Of a DNA stretch of 64,000 nucleotides, positions 37,371 to 46,764 are shown piece by piece (position 1 is the stretch's first letter; every line of letters begins with the position of its first letter). Location: the NCBI RefSeq assembly GCF_005222485.1, contig NZ_CP029078.1, positions 4,863,501-4,927,500 on the forward strand, read 5' to 3'. The position numbers were made by a program, and so were the translations under genes. The notes under the pieces were generated by a model, which had not been told where the DNA came from, did not search any database, and saw only the letters and a program-made list of their open reading frames with translations. The stretch comes from Streptomyces griseoviridis (GTDB taxonomy: Bacteria > Actinomycetota > Actinomycetes > Streptomycetales > Streptomycetaceae).

Positions 37371-37785
37371 GCCCTCACGCTAAGCAGGAGGGGTGAAATG
37401 GGCGATATGGGTGGGCTGTGTGGGTTACTCCGTGCCCCGGCTTCCCTGTGCCCTGGTTGCCTCGGGGCACACCCTTCCGGTGCTCCTGCCTTCGTGCGGC
37501 GGCTTCCTCGTGCCGCGACCTTTCGGTGCTCCGGCTCTGTGCCCAGGGCCCCCTGACCCCTTGACCCCCGGGCCGGGAGGCTGAGCCCGACAGACCCACG
37601 GACCCACGGACCCATGGAGCCCGGGCCTCTGAGCCGCTCGGGCCCCGCACTCCTGGACCCCGGGGGTTCAGGAACCTCTGTCCCCTCGGCGCCTGGGGCC
37701 CCTGCTCCAACCCCCAGATCGTGAGCCCGCCGGCCCCTGGGCCTCCGAGCCCCGGCCCCCAGCCCTCAGACCCCCGCCCCGCCCC
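37371..37785. other. C-rich gene-free region
   Basis: About 415 bases of CCC/GGG-rich low-complexity DNA between two leftward genes. No supported gene, RNA or clear hairpin is seen. Confidence 0.4.
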
Positions 37786-38712
37786 CTACCCCCGCTCCAC
37801 CAACGTCAGCAACGTCGCCTCCGGGGGGCATGCGAAGCGGACCGGGGTGTATCTGTTGGTGCCGCAGCCCGCCGACACGTGGAGGTACGCCGTTCGGCCC
37901 TCCGCGCTGTGCGACGACAGGCCCTTCACGCGGTCCGTGTCCAGGTCGCAGTTGGTGACCAGTGCGCCGTAGAAGGGGATGCACAGCTGCCCGCCGTGCG
38001 TGTGGCCGGCCAGCACCAGGGGATAGCCGTCGGACGTGAAGGAATCCAGGACCCGCAGGTACGGCGCGTGCACCACGCCCATCGAGAAGTCCGCCGCGCC
38101 GGACGGGCCGCCGGCCACCTGCGCGTACCGGTCCCGCTTGATGTGCGGGTCGTCGAGTCCCGTCAGCTCCAGCGACACACCCTCGATCTTCAGCGTCCCC
38201 CGGGTGTTCGTGAGGTTGAGCCAGCCCGCCGCGTCGAAACCGTCCCGCAGGTCCTCCCACGGGTTGTGGATCACGCCGGTGGCCGGCGGGTTGCCGTTCA
38301 GGCCGAAGCGGCCGTTCGATCGTTCCAGCAGGTAGCGGGCGGGATTGCGCAGCTTCGGCCCGTAGTAGTCGTTCGAACCGAAGACGTACGCGCCCGGGAA
38401 CTCCATCAGCGGGCCGAGCGCGTCCAGGACCTCGGGGACGCCCTCCGGGTCCGACAGGTTGTCGCCGGTGTTGATCACGAAGTCGGGACGCAGCCCGGCC
38501 AGCGAACGCAGCCAGCGCTGCTTCTTGCGCTGGCCGCCGACCATGTGGATGTCGGAGACCTGGAGCACACGCAACGGGCGCATCCCGGTCGGCAGAACGG
38601 GGATCGTCACCCGCCTCAAGCGGAAGGAGCGGGCCTCGAAGCCCGCCGCGTACAACACACCGGCGGCGCCAGCCGCCGCGATGGACAGAGGTACTCCGTA
38701 TCGCGCGCGCAT
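37786..38712 (-). CDS. Calcineurin-like metallophosphoesterase
   Basis: A 308-residue enzyme with the metal-binding motifs in order: SDIH (about 53), NTGDN (about 81), GSND (in place of GNHE), and AGHTHGGQ (about 241). An N-terminal hydrophobic helix (GVPLSIAAAGAAGVLYAAG) anchors or exports it. It resembles the YkuE/YaeI group acting on membrane lipids or other phosphoesters; the substrate is unknown. Divergent from the YqeY gene. Confidence 0.9.
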   Translation of the reverse strand: MRARYGVPLSIAAAGAAGVLYAAGFEARSFRLRRVTIPVLPTGMRPLRVLQVSDIHMVGGQRKKQRWLRSLAGLRPDFVINTGDNLSDPEGVPEVLDALGPLMEFPGAYVFGSNDYYGPKLRNPARYLLERSNGRFGLNGNPPATGVIHNPWEDLRDGFDAAGWLNLTNTRGTLKIEGVSLELTGLDDPHIKRDRYAQVAGGPSGAADFSMGVVHAPYLRVLDSFTSDGYPLVLAGHTHGGQLCIPFYGALVTNCDLDTDRVKGLSSHSAEGRTAYLHVSAGCGTNRYTPVRFACPPEATLLTLVERG

Positions 38713-38855
38713 CCTTCCATCGTGTCAGATCCACCGGATGAGCCACGCCCCAGCGCCCCTTGGACGTCGACGCCCCACCGACCGTCTGGTGCGTCCTGCC
38801 CGTCCCCTTTAAATGAAGGGGCACCCGCGGCGCGGCACCTGCGACAATCGGGGTC

Positions 38856-39323
38856 ATGACCACCACGCTCAAGTCGAAGCTGCACGCAGACCTCAACGTC
38901 GCGATCAAGGAGCGTGACGAGCTCCGCTCCTCCACGCTCCGGCTGACGCTCACCGCGATCACCAAGGAGGAGGTCGCGGGCAAGGAGAAGCGCGAGCTCT
39001 CCGACGACGAGGTGCTGAAGGTGATCACCAAGGAGGCGAAGAAGCGCCGTGAGGCCGCCGAGGCCTTCGCCCAGGGCGGCCGTACCGAGCAGGCCGAGCG
39101 CGAGAAGGCGGAGGGCGAGCTGCTTGCCGAGTACCTGCCCAAGCCGCTCGGCGACGACGAGCTGGACGCGATCGTCGCCCAGGCCGTGGCGGAGGCCAGG
39201 TCGGCCGGTGCCGAGGGGCCGCGGGCCATGGGCGCCGTCATGAAGATCGTGAACCCGAAGGTGGCCGGCCTGGCGGAGGGCGGCCGGGTCGCCGCGGCGG
39301 TCAAGAAGCACCTCGCCGGCTGA
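38856..39323 (+). CDS. GatB/YqeY domain protein
   Basis: A 155-residue protein with the full YqeY pattern: LKSKLHADLNVAIKERD, LRLTLTAITKEEV, LAEYLPKPLGDDEL and a C-terminal MGAVMKIVNPKVAG. YqeY resembles the tRNA-binding tail of GatB; its role is not settled. Stands alone, divergent from the phosphoesterase. Confidence 0.92.
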   Translation: MTTTLKSKLHADLNVAIKERDELRSSTLRLTLTAITKEEVAGKEKRELSDDEVLKVITKEAKKRREAAEAFAQGGRTEQAEREKAEGELLAEYLPKPLGDDELDAIVAQAVAEARSAGAEGPRAMGAVMKIVNPKVAGLAEGGRVAAAVKKHLAG

Positions 39324-39597
39324 CCCGTTCTGGCCGGTTCTGACCTGCTCTGAACGGCTCCCGCCGGGGACCCGCCCCACCACAGGCCCGGCCCCGGCGG
39401 CGGGTCTCCGTCGACAGCGGTACGGCATCACCCCGCGAGACGCCACCGGCAGCCGACGCCATCCACTCCAAGTCGTCGTCGATACGACGGCGATACGACG
39501 GCGATGACGACCGACGGCACGGCGGCGCCCGCCGCTCCATCCTCAACCGGAGCCACGGCCAACGCCGTTGCTGCCGTTGCTGCCGCTGCCGTCGCCG

Positions 39598-39900
39598 TCA
39601 GCCTCGAATCGCCCTCGAATTGCCCCCCGTTGAGCCGCCCCCGTCGGATCGCACCGCCCCGCCCGCCCCCGCCTCCCCGCCGTCCAGCAACCCCAGTTCC
39701 TGCGCGCGGGCGCCCAGTGCCACTCTCCCGTTGGCCTGGAGGCGTTCCATCAGTCGCTGTACCTTGCGCTGGACCGTGCGGTGTCCCACGCCCAGGTGTC
39801 GGGCGACGGACGCGTCGTCCAGGCCCCGGTACAGCAGGTGCAGGATCCTCTGGTCGCTCGCTTCGAGCTGTGCCCGTCCCGTCTCGATTCCCGGCGTCAA
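39598..39900 (-). CDS. Small LuxR-type HTH protein
   Basis: A 100-residue protein with one helix-turn-helix (DQRILHLLYRGLDDASVARHLGVGHRTVQRKV region, read 16-47) like a LuxR/GerE C-terminal domain, and a Gly-rich tail. No receiver or sensor domain is present. The TTG start at 39900 is supported by a strong GGGGGAGGG just upstream. The target is unknown. Confidence 0.6.
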   Translation of the reverse strand: MTPGIETGRAQLEASDQRILHLLYRGLDDASVARHLGVGHRTVQRKVQRLMERLQANGRVALGARAQELGLLDGGEAGAGGAVRSDGGGSTGGNSRAIRG

Positions 39901-40065
39901 CTCGCCCTCCCCCGCGGTCTCTCACCTGTTCTTCACCCGACATCCTAGAAATCGGTTGCCGAAGCGAACAGGCAAATAAAGCTCGTCAAACGACAGCAAA
40001 GGGGCGGATGGGGTGACCGATCACGTCACCCCGTCCGCCCCTTGCGCGCTGCGGGCCCCGGTCGT

Positions 40066-40569
40066 CTAGTACCAGGCCGTGCACTGCTCGTTGCCCGACG
40101 GGTCCTCCACGCACGCCCTGACCTCGTACGTCGAGGGGTTGTAGTACATCGGAGTGCGGGTCACGTAGGTGTTGGCCGTGCCCGCCACCTTCGCCGTCCA
40201 GGCCGCCGCGCCGCCCTTCGTCGCGCCGAGACGCCAGTAGCAGGTGGAGTGGTCCTTGGTGCAACGCTGCACGTAGAGCGTCCAGTTGGACGCGCCCGAG
40301 CCGCTGATGTACTGCAGCCGCGTCCAGCCGTACTGGTCACCGTCCGTCTTGCCCCAACGCAGCTCGGAGTAGAAGGAGTTGCCGAGGTCCTTGCCGTAGG
40401 TGGTGACCGGGCCCGACTGCCAGGTCTGGATGTTCGGGTCGTGGCCGTCGCAGCCGAAGCCGGAGCAGGCGAGCGCGGTCGCACTGGCCGGGTTCGGGGC
40501 GGCCACGGCGAGTGCGAGGGAACTGAACAACGCGCCGAGCGTGACAGCGAATCGGGACCTGAGTCGCAT
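40066..40569 (-). CDS. Small secreted protein
   Basis: A 167-residue protein with a classical Sec signal peptide (FAVTLGALFSSLALAVAAP, cleavage near ASA-TA) and a mature domain of about 135 residues with six cysteines (CSGFGCDGH, CTKDHSTCYW, ACVEDPSGNEQC), likely disulphide-bonded. It is rich in Tyr/Trp and beta strands. No known enzyme motif; similar small secreted proteins are common in Streptomyces. Confidence 0.78.
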   Translation of the reverse strand: MRLRSRFAVTLGALFSSLALAVAAPNPASATALACSGFGCDGHDPNIQTWQSGPVTTYGKDLGNSFYSELRWGKTDGDQYGWTRLQYISGSGASNWTLYVQRCTKDHSTCYWRLGATKGGAAAWTAKVAGTANTYVTRTPMYYNPSTYEVRACVEDPSGNEQCTAWY

Positions 40570-40615
40570 TTCTTCTCCAAGGGCGGTGACGGCGAAAGCA
40601 AGAGCGGTGACAACG

Positions 40616-40684
40616 AAAAAAGGGGCTCCCCGGCGAAAGTGCCGGACGTGAATATGTCACGCCCTTCGCCGGGGGAATGCCCCT
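40616..40684 (-). terminator. Intrinsic terminator with U-tract
   Basis: On the minus strand AGGGGC and TTCGCCGGGG-type arms pair with their complements (40621-40637 with 40665-40684) around a small inner CGTGA/TCACG hairpin, and six T residues follow directly. It lies between the PBP gene stop (40924) and the secreted-protein start (40569), so it ends the PBP transcript or acts as a leader terminator. Confidence 0.7.
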
Positions 40685-40923
40685 TCTCGTCATGCTGGCG
40701 CTTTTACGCCGAAAGCCCGCTCAGCTGCATGAATGACGGCAACCGCGACGGCAACCGCTGGGCTGCGGGGCCCCTGGCCGTTGGCCGTTGGCCGCTGGCC
40801 CCTGGGTCACTCGCGGGTCGGCCGCACCGGCCGCTCCGCGGAGGCGACCCCACCGACCCTTAACCCCACCGTCCCTCAACCCAGTCGACCCTCAACCTCG
40901 CCGACCTTCAACACCGCCGACCC
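40685..40923. other. Gene-free repeat-rich spacer after the PBP gene
   Basis: About 240 bases with repeated GGCCGTTGGCCG and CCTCAACCC-type words. Together with the terminator and leader up to 40570 it separates two leftward genes. No gene is supported. Confidence 0.4.
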
Positions 40924-43266
40924 TCAACCCCGCCTCCCCCCATGCCCGTTCCCATTTCCGTTGCCGTTGCCGTTGCCCTGGAAAAGGCCCTCCGGGAGGG
41001 AGAACGACGGGGTCGGGAAAGTGTTCCCGCCGTCCGTGCCGCCGCCGTTGTTGCCGCCGCCGTTGTCGTTGCCCCCGGTGCCGGTGCCGCCGGTGAGCAG
41101 GCCGCCGAGGAAGCCGCCGTTGTCGTCACCGTTGCCGCCGTTGTCACCGTTGTTGCCGTCGTCGTTCCCGCGGCCCTTGTTCCTGTCGCCGTCCGGGATG
41201 TTGACGAGGTTGAAGTCGGGCGCCGGCTTGCCCTGGAGGGCGCCGTTCATCATGTCGCGCCAGATCGGGCCCGGCACCTCGCCGCCGTACACCTTGTCGT
41301 AGCCGATGCCGCCGATGTTGATGCCGATCATGCGGCGCTTGTGGGTCGGGTCGCCGACCCAGACCGCGCCCGCCATGTTGGGCGTGTAGCCGACGAACCA
41401 GGCCGCGTAACGGTTGTCCGTGGTACCTGTCTTACCGGCGCTCGGCCGGCTGCCGAGACCCGCCTGCTGGCCGGTACCGTCCTCGACCACGCCCTTCAGG
41501 AGGGTGCTGACGGTGTCGGCGGTGGTCGGCGACATCGCCCGCGAGCAGGTCGACTTGGGCACCTGGAGGGACTTCTTCTGGCTGCCGACGGTCTGCGAGA
41601 TCGACTCGATGGCGATCGGCGTGCAGTACATGCCGCGCGAGGCGAAGGTCGCGTACGCGTTCGCCATCGTCAACGGGGACATCTCCTGGGTGCCGAGCGC
41701 GATCGACGGCGCCTGGACGATCTTGTTGCCGTCCGCCCGGCTCACGCCCATCTTCTTGGCCAGCTCGACGACCGGGCAGATGCCGATGTCGCTGATCATC
41801 TGCACGTAGTAGGTGTTGACCGACTTCGCGGTCGCTTCCTTCATCGAGTACGGGCCGTGCTCCGACTCGTCCTCGTTGGTCAGCTTGGCCGGGTTGTTCG
41901 GGTCGTTGCGCCAGCTCTTGCCCGCGCAGATCGAGACCGGGCTCGGGTAGTCCATCTCGTAAGGCGACGAGTACGACTGGCTCGCCGGGGTGCCGCCCTC
42001 CAGGGCTGCGGCGGCCACGATCGGCTTGAACGTCGAACCGGGCTGGTAGCCGGCGCCGCCGCCCATGCTCTGGTTGACCGAGAGGTTGATCGTGGTCTGG
42101 TGGTCCTTGATGTCGATGCCGTACGGCCGCGACTGGCCCATCGCCAGGATCTTGCCGGTGCCCGGCTGCACGATGGTCGCCGCGGTCGCCACGTCGTCGC
42201 TCTTGTAGACGTGGCTCTTGATCGACTCCTGGGCCGACTCCTGCGCCTGCGGGTCCATCGTCGTACGGATCGTCAGACCGCCCTGGTTCCAGACCTTCGC
42301 GCGGGCCTCGGCGGTCTTGCCGAAGACCGGGTCGGTCAGGAACACCTGGCGCACGTAGTCGCAGAAGAACCCGGCGCCCTTGACGGCGGTGATGCAGCCG
42401 TTCTTCGGACGGCTCGGCTTCAGGCCGAGCGGCGCCTTCATCGCCTTGTCGGCCTCCGCCTTGGAGACGTCACCGACCTCCGTCATCCGCTGGAGGACGG
42501 TGTTGCGGCGCTTGGTGGCCTCCTCCTCGTCGTTGACCGGGTCGTACCGGCTCGGCGACTGGACGATGCCGGCCAGCAGCGCCGACTCCTGGAGGTTCAG
42601 GTCCTTGGCGTGCTTGGAGAAGTAGCGCTGGGCCGCGGCCTCGACGCCGTACGCCTGCTCACCGAAGAACGTGATGTTCAGGTAGTTCTCGAGGATCTTC
42701 TTCTTGCCCAGCTCCTCCTCGACCTGGATCGCGAACTTCAGCTCCTTGATCTTCCGGCCGAGGGTCTGCTGGGTGGCCTGCGCGACCTTCGTCGGGTCGT
42801 CGCCCGCCTCCTCCACGAAGACGTTCTTCACGTACTGCTGGGTGAGCGTCGAGGCGCCCTGGGCGACCCCGCTGCTCTGCACGTTCTTGTTGAGGGCGCG
42901 CAGCACGCCCTTCATGTCGACCGCGCCGTGCTGGTAGAAGCGCGAGTCCTCGATCGCGACGATCGCCTTCTGCACGTACGGCGACATGTCCTTCAGCGAC
43001 ACCACGGTCCGGTCGCGCGAGTAGACGGTGGCGATCTGGCCGCCGTCCGCGTCGAGGATCGTGGTGCGCTGGCTCAACGGCGGGGTCTTGAGGTTGGCGG
43101 GCAGCTCGTCGAAGCTCTCCACCGACCCCTTGGCCGCGAGCCCGAGCGCGCCGAAGGCGGGCAGGGCGATACCGGCGAGGACGGCACCGGCGAGCACACT
43201 GACACCGAGGAACTTGGCGGCCTGCTGCGTGGGAGACAGACCACCGCCCGAACGCTTCTTTGGCAT
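40924..43266 (-). CDS. Class A penicillin-binding protein (transglycosylase/transpeptidase)
   Basis: A 780-residue peptidoglycan synthase. After a short cytoplasmic start and one membrane helix (FLGVSVLAGAVLAGIALPAFG) comes the GT51 glycosyltransferase domain with EDSRFYQHGAVD (catalytic E106) and GASTLTQQ, then the transpeptidase domain with STFK (serine near 412), the SVN motif and KTGT (near 608). The C-terminal 100 residues are an Asn/Gly/Asp-rich tail (GNGNGNGNG). It is divergent from wblA. ATG at 43266. Confidence 0.95.
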   Translation of the reverse strand: MPKKRSGGGLSPTQQAAKFLGVSVLAGAVLAGIALPAFGALGLAAKGSVESFDELPANLKTPPLSQRTTILDADGGQIATVYSRDRTVVSLKDMSPYVQKAIVAIEDSRFYQHGAVDMKGVLRALNKNVQSSGVAQGASTLTQQYVKNVFVEEAGDDPTKVAQATQQTLGRKIKELKFAIQVEEELGKKKILENYLNITFFGEQAYGVEAAAQRYFSKHAKDLNLQESALLAGIVQSPSRYDPVNDEEEATKRRNTVLQRMTEVGDVSKAEADKAMKAPLGLKPSRPKNGCITAVKGAGFFCDYVRQVFLTDPVFGKTAEARAKVWNQGGLTIRTTMDPQAQESAQESIKSHVYKSDDVATAATIVQPGTGKILAMGQSRPYGIDIKDHQTTINLSVNQSMGGGAGYQPGSTFKPIVAAAALEGGTPASQSYSSPYEMDYPSPVSICAGKSWRNDPNNPAKLTNEDESEHGPYSMKEATAKSVNTYYVQMISDIGICPVVELAKKMGVSRADGNKIVQAPSIALGTQEMSPLTMANAYATFASRGMYCTPIAIESISQTVGSQKKSLQVPKSTCSRAMSPTTADTVSTLLKGVVEDGTGQQAGLGSRPSAGKTGTTDNRYAAWFVGYTPNMAGAVWVGDPTHKRRMIGINIGGIGYDKVYGGEVPGPIWRDMMNGALQGKPAPDFNLVNIPDGDRNKGRGNDDGNNGDNGGNGDDNGGFLGGLLTGGTGTGGNDNGGGNNGGGTDGGNTFPTPSFSLPEGLFQGNGNGNGNGNGHGGRRG

Positions 43267-43672
43267 GGGGGCAGCCTACGTTCTCATTCGCCGGACACGC
43301 GTATATGCCTTGGCCTAAGCTGCTCTCAACTGTCACAGAAGTAGGACCACGTATCCATACGTCCGGCGACCCCGAATCGTTCCGGGCGTACCTCATTTTC
43401 TGGGGAAGGCGTGTCCGAATCCGCCTTGTGTGTCACCTGACGTCCGTTGCGACTCATGAGAAACGTCCCGGTATGCCGGGATGATCACGCATGTCGCCAG
43501 CTCACTCCCCCGGGTGATCTGCCGCTTACCCATAGTCCGTTCGGGCCATTCAAGATTGGGCCCGACGGGGGTGTTGCCGTGTCCCCGGCTTCCGTAACGT
43601 CCTCAACTGGCGGCGGTGAATATGCCGCTGCCGCCGTGGGGGAGCCTCGATTCGGGAGAGGACGGCGCCGGT
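43267..43672. promoter_or_regulatory. Long divergent leader between PBP and wblA
   Basis: About 400 gene-free bases with lower G+C than either side. They must hold the promoters of both genes and a long wblA leader. Candidate AT-rich elements lie around 43290-43420, but no single promoter can be fixed by eye. Confidence 0.45.
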
Positions 43673-44011
43673 ATGGGCTGGGTAAGCGACTGGAGTGCGC
43701 AGGCCGCCTGCCGCACTACCGATCCGGATGAACTGTTCGTTCAAGGAGCGGCGCAGAACAGGGCCAAGGCAGTGTGCACCGGATGTCCGGTACGCACCGA
43801 GTGCCTGGCCGACGCGCTGGACAACCGCGTCGAGTTCGGCGTGTGGGGAGGCATGACGGAGCGGGAACGCCGCGCGTTGCTGCGCCGGCGGCCCACGGTG
43901 ACCTCGTGGCGTCGACTCCTGGAGACGGCGCGTACGGAGTACGAGCGCGGCGCGGGCATCATCGCCCTCGACGACGACGAGATCTACGAGAACTACGCGG
44001 CGGTCGGCTGA
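43673..44011 (+). CDS. wblA: WhiB-like iron-sulfur regulator WblA
   Basis: The 112-residue protein carries the four Fe-S cysteines (C13, C35, C38, C44) and the WhiB turn motif FGVWGGMTERERR, and closely matches the well-known Streptomyces WblA in its whole length (VQGAAQNRAKAVCTGCPVRT). WblA controls the switch from aerial growth to sporulation and represses antibiotic production. ATG at 43673 gives the standard length; the frame is open further upstream. Expression is probably complex, given the long upstream region. Confidence 0.95.
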   Translation: MGWVSDWSAQAACRTTDPDELFVQGAAQNRAKAVCTGCPVRTECLADALDNRVEFGVWGGMTERERRALLRRRPTVTSWRRLLETARTEYERGAGIIALDDDEIYENYAAVG

Positions 44012-44050
44012 GGTCACCCCTCGGACCGGCCACCCACCACAGCTCCCGGC

Positions 44051-45505
44051 TCAGCCGTCGGCGGCGTCGAACCGCTCCGACCGGTTGGCCGCGAGCCGGT
44101 CACCGATGTCCCGCAGCCCCGCGAGGTCGTGCACATCACCGGGGAGCGCGGCCACTTCCGCCACGGCCACCTCGGGGTGGCGGGCGGTGAAGCGGCCACG
44201 CGTGCGCAGCTCGCGGGAGAGCAGCCGCATCCGCTCGGCGTGCAGCCTCAGCAGCCCTGCGGTGAGCCGGTCGACACCCTGGCCCGCATCGTCGTCCACG
44301 GGGTGCGTGGAACCGGCGGACGGTTCTGATCTGGTGGAGGGGTCCGAACCGGCGGCGGAGTCTGAACCGGCGGTGGAGTCCGAACCGGCGGACGGTCCTG
44401 GTCCGGTGGAGGGGTCCGAACCGGCGGCGGAGTCTGAACCGTCGTACGGATCGGGACCGTTATCGGGAGCATTATCGGGAGCGTTACGAAGTCCAGCTTT
44501 CCCGTCGTCCTGATCCACAATGCCGGACTCCACAAGATTTTCCGCGGCGGCGAGCGCCCGCTCGGCCGACAGCCGGTCGGCGCCACTGCCGTGCACGCGG
44601 TTGAGCACCAGACCGGCGAACGGCATGCGCTCGGCGGCCAGCCGCTCCACGAAGTACGCGGCCTCCCGCAGCGCGTCCCGCTCCGGGGCCGCGACCACGA
44701 GGAACGCCGTGCCGGGCGCCTGGAGCAGCTTGTAGGTGGCGTCGGCGCGGGTGCGGAAGCCGCCGAACATCGAGTCCATCGCCGCGATGAACGTCTGCAC
44801 GTCCTTCAGCAACTGCCCGCCGAGCACCTTGCCGAGCGCGCCGGTCATCATCGACATCCCGACGTTCAGGAACTTCATCCCGGCCCGGCCGCCGACCTTC
44901 GCGGGCGCGAGCAGCACCCGGATCAACTTGCCGTCCAGGAACGACCCGAGCCGCTTGGGCGCGTCCAGGAAGTCGAGCGCCGAGCGGGACGGCGGTGTGT
45001 CGACGACGATCAGGTCCCACGCGTCGCGGGCCCGCAGCTGCCCCAGCTTCTCCATCGCCATGTACTCCTGCGTGCCCGCGAAGCCCGCCGAGAGCGACTG
45101 GTAGAAGGGGTTCGACAGGATCGCCGCGGCCCGCTCCTGATCCGCGTGCGCCTCGACGATCTCGTCGAACGTGCGCTTCATGTCGAGCATCATGGCGTGC
45201 AGTTCGCCGCCGGCCGTGTCGTCGATGCCCTTCACCCGGCGCGGGATGTTGTCCAGCGAGTCGATGCCCATGGACTGCGCGAGTCTGCGGGCCGGGTCGA
45301 TGGTCAGGACGACCACCTTGCGGCCCCGCTCCGCCGCCCGCAGCCCCAGCGCCGCCGCCGTCGTCGTCTTGCCGACCCCGCCCGAGCCGCAGCAGACCAC
45401 GATCCGCGTCTGGGGGTCGTCGATCAGCGGATCGACGTCGAGCACGCGCGCGGGGGCGATACGGTGGCGCGCGCTGTCGTCGGGTTGCGCCGGCTGTGGA
45501 CTCAT
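44051..45505 (-). CDS. ArsA-family ATPase (second of pair)
   Basis: A 484-residue ArsA/GET3-like ATPase. Walker A GSGGVGKTTTA (about 41-51), switch region LTIDPARRLAQ, and IVVDTPPSRSALDFLDAP are clear. Between about residue 345 and 405 is a repetitive linker of GSDS/AAGSDPST units encoded by imperfect repeats (44310-44460), absent from most relatives. ATG at 45505 overlaps the stop of the first ATPase gene by four bases, so the products probably act together. Role: metal or tail-anchored protein handling is known for the superfamily; here unknown. Confidence 0.88.
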   Translation of the reverse strand: MSPQPAQPDDSARHRIAPARVLDVDPLIDDPQTRIVVCCGSGGVGKTTTAAALGLRAAERGRKVVVLTIDPARRLAQSMGIDSLDNIPRRVKGIDDTAGGELHAMMLDMKRTFDEIVEAHADQERAAAILSNPFYQSLSAGFAGTQEYMAMEKLGQLRARDAWDLIVVDTPPSRSALDFLDAPKRLGSFLDGKLIRVLLAPAKVGGRAGMKFLNVGMSMMTGALGKVLGGQLLKDVQTFIAAMDSMFGGFRTRADATYKLLQAPGTAFLVVAAPERDALREAAYFVERLAAERMPFAGLVLNRVHGSGADRLSAERALAAAENLVESGIVDQDDGKAGLRNAPDNAPDNGPDPYDGSDSAAGSDPSTGPGPSAGSDSTAGSDSAAGSDPSTRSEPSAGSTHPVDDDAGQGVDRLTAGLLRLHAERMRLLSRELRTRGRFTARHPEVAVAEVAALPGDVHDLAGLRDIGDRLAANRSERFDAADG

Positions 45506-46479
45506 GACTTCCCCTGGTTGCGCAGCTCGGTGGCGAGTTCGTACAGGCCCGCGAGGTCCAACCCCTCGGCGAGCAGCGGCAGTTCGCGCAGCGGAAGACC
45601 CAGCTCGGCCAGGGCCGCGCGCTGCTCGTGCTCCAGCGCGTGCCGCTCCGCGTACTCGGCCGCCTGTTCGAGGAGCGGGTCCACCAGCTGCTCCGCCTTG
45701 CCGCCGCGCCTGGCCCCGCCGAGACCCGCGGCGGAGAGCGCCTGGGCGACGGCGGTGCGCGGCACCTCCCGTACGAGTTCCAGGTCTGCCGCGTCCAACA
45801 CCTGCGGGCGGACCATGTTCACGATGATCTCGCCCACCGGCAGCCGCGCGGCCCGCAGCTCGGCGATGCCGTCGGAGGTCTCCTGGACGGGCATCTCCTC
45901 CAGCAGCGTCACCAGGTGCACGGCCGTCTCGGGCGACTTCAGCACCCGCATCACGGCCTGCGCCTGATTGTGTATCGGGCCGATCTTCGCGAGGCCCGCC
46001 ACCTCGTCGTTCACGTTCAGGAAGCGGGTGACGCGGCCGGTCGGGGGCGCGTCCATCACGACGTAGTCGTAGACGAACCGTCCGCCTCTGTCCTTGCGCC
46101 TGACCGCCTCGCACGCCTTGCCGGTCAGCAGGACGTCCCGCACGCCCGGCGCGATGGTGGTCGCGAAGTCGATCGCGCCGAGCTTCTTCAGGGCCCGCCC
46201 CGCGCTGCCCAGCTTGTAGAACATCTGGAGGTAGTCGAGGAGCGCCAGCTCGGGGTCGATGGCGAGCGCGAACACCTCCCCGCCCCCCGGCGCGACGGCG
46301 ATCTTCCTCTCCTCATAAGGCAACGCCTCCGTCTCGAATAGCTGCGCGATGCCCTGGCGGCCCTCGACCTCGACGAGAAGCGTCCGCTTCCCCTCCGTCG
46401 CGAGAGCCAACGCGAGAGCCGCGGCGACCGTGGTCTTTCCGGTCCCGCCCTTGCCGCTGACGACCTGGAGCCTGCTCAC
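45502..46479 (-). CDS. ArsA-family ATPase (first of pair)
   Basis: A 325-residue partner ATPase with Walker A SGKGGTGKTTVAAAL (8-22), switch LLVEVEGRQGIAQLF and VVMDAPPTGRVTRFLN. GTG at 46479 (VSRLQVVSGKGG) is chosen since the ATPase fold begins there; the frame is open further upstream into the intergenic region. Adjacent ArsA-like gene pairs downstream of wblA are a conserved Streptomyces arrangement; in Mycobacterium related pairs (Rv3679-Rv3680) take part in stress resistance. Confidence 0.9.
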   Translation of the reverse strand: MSRLQVVSGKGGTGKTTVAAALALALATEGKRTLLVEVEGRQGIAQLFETEALPYEERKIAVAPGGGEVFALAIDPELALLDYLQMFYKLGSAGRALKKLGAIDFATTIAPGVRDVLLTGKACEAVRRKDRGGRFVYDYVVMDAPPTGRVTRFLNVNDEVAGLAKIGPIHNQAQAVMRVLKSPETAVHLVTLLEEMPVQETSDGIAELRAARLPVGEIIVNMVRPQVLDAADLELVREVPRTAVAQALSAAGLGGARRGGKAEQLVDPLLEQAAEYAERHALEHEQRAALAELGLPLRELPLLAEGLDLAGLYELATELRNQGKS

Positions 46480-46608
46480 GCCTTCGAGCCTAACCAGTCC
46501 GTGTGCCAACCACGCGTCAGGCTGTGGATAACCTCCCCGCGGGCGCTGCCCCGGCCCGCGGGGACAGCGGCGCCCGAGCCCTCGCCGGCAGCGGCTAGAG
46601 TCGCCCGT

Positions 46609-46764
46609 ATGACCAAGTGGGAATACTCGACCGTGCCGCTGCTCGTCCACGCCACGAAGCAGATCCTGGACACCTGGGGCGAGGACGGCTGGGAGCTGGT
46701 GCAGGTCGTGCCCGGCCCCAACCCCGAGCAGTTGGTGGCCTACCTGAAGCGGGCCAAGGCGTGA
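46609..46764 (+). CDS. DUF4177 small protein
   Basis: A 51-residue protein (KWEYSTVPLLVHATKQIL near the start, then WGEDGWELVQVV), matching DUF4177: a short beta-helix-beta unit with the WELV motif. Function unknown. The stop overlaps the RidA start by four bases, so they are co-translated; divergent from the ArsA genes. Confidence 0.88.
   Translation: MTKWEYSTVPLLVHATKQILDTWGEDGWELVQVVPGPNPEQLVAYLKRAKA

Noticed and set aside
40942..43344. An 800-codon open frame on the + strand
   Set aside because: Antisense of the penicillin-binding protein gene, whose catalytic motifs are all intact on the minus strand.
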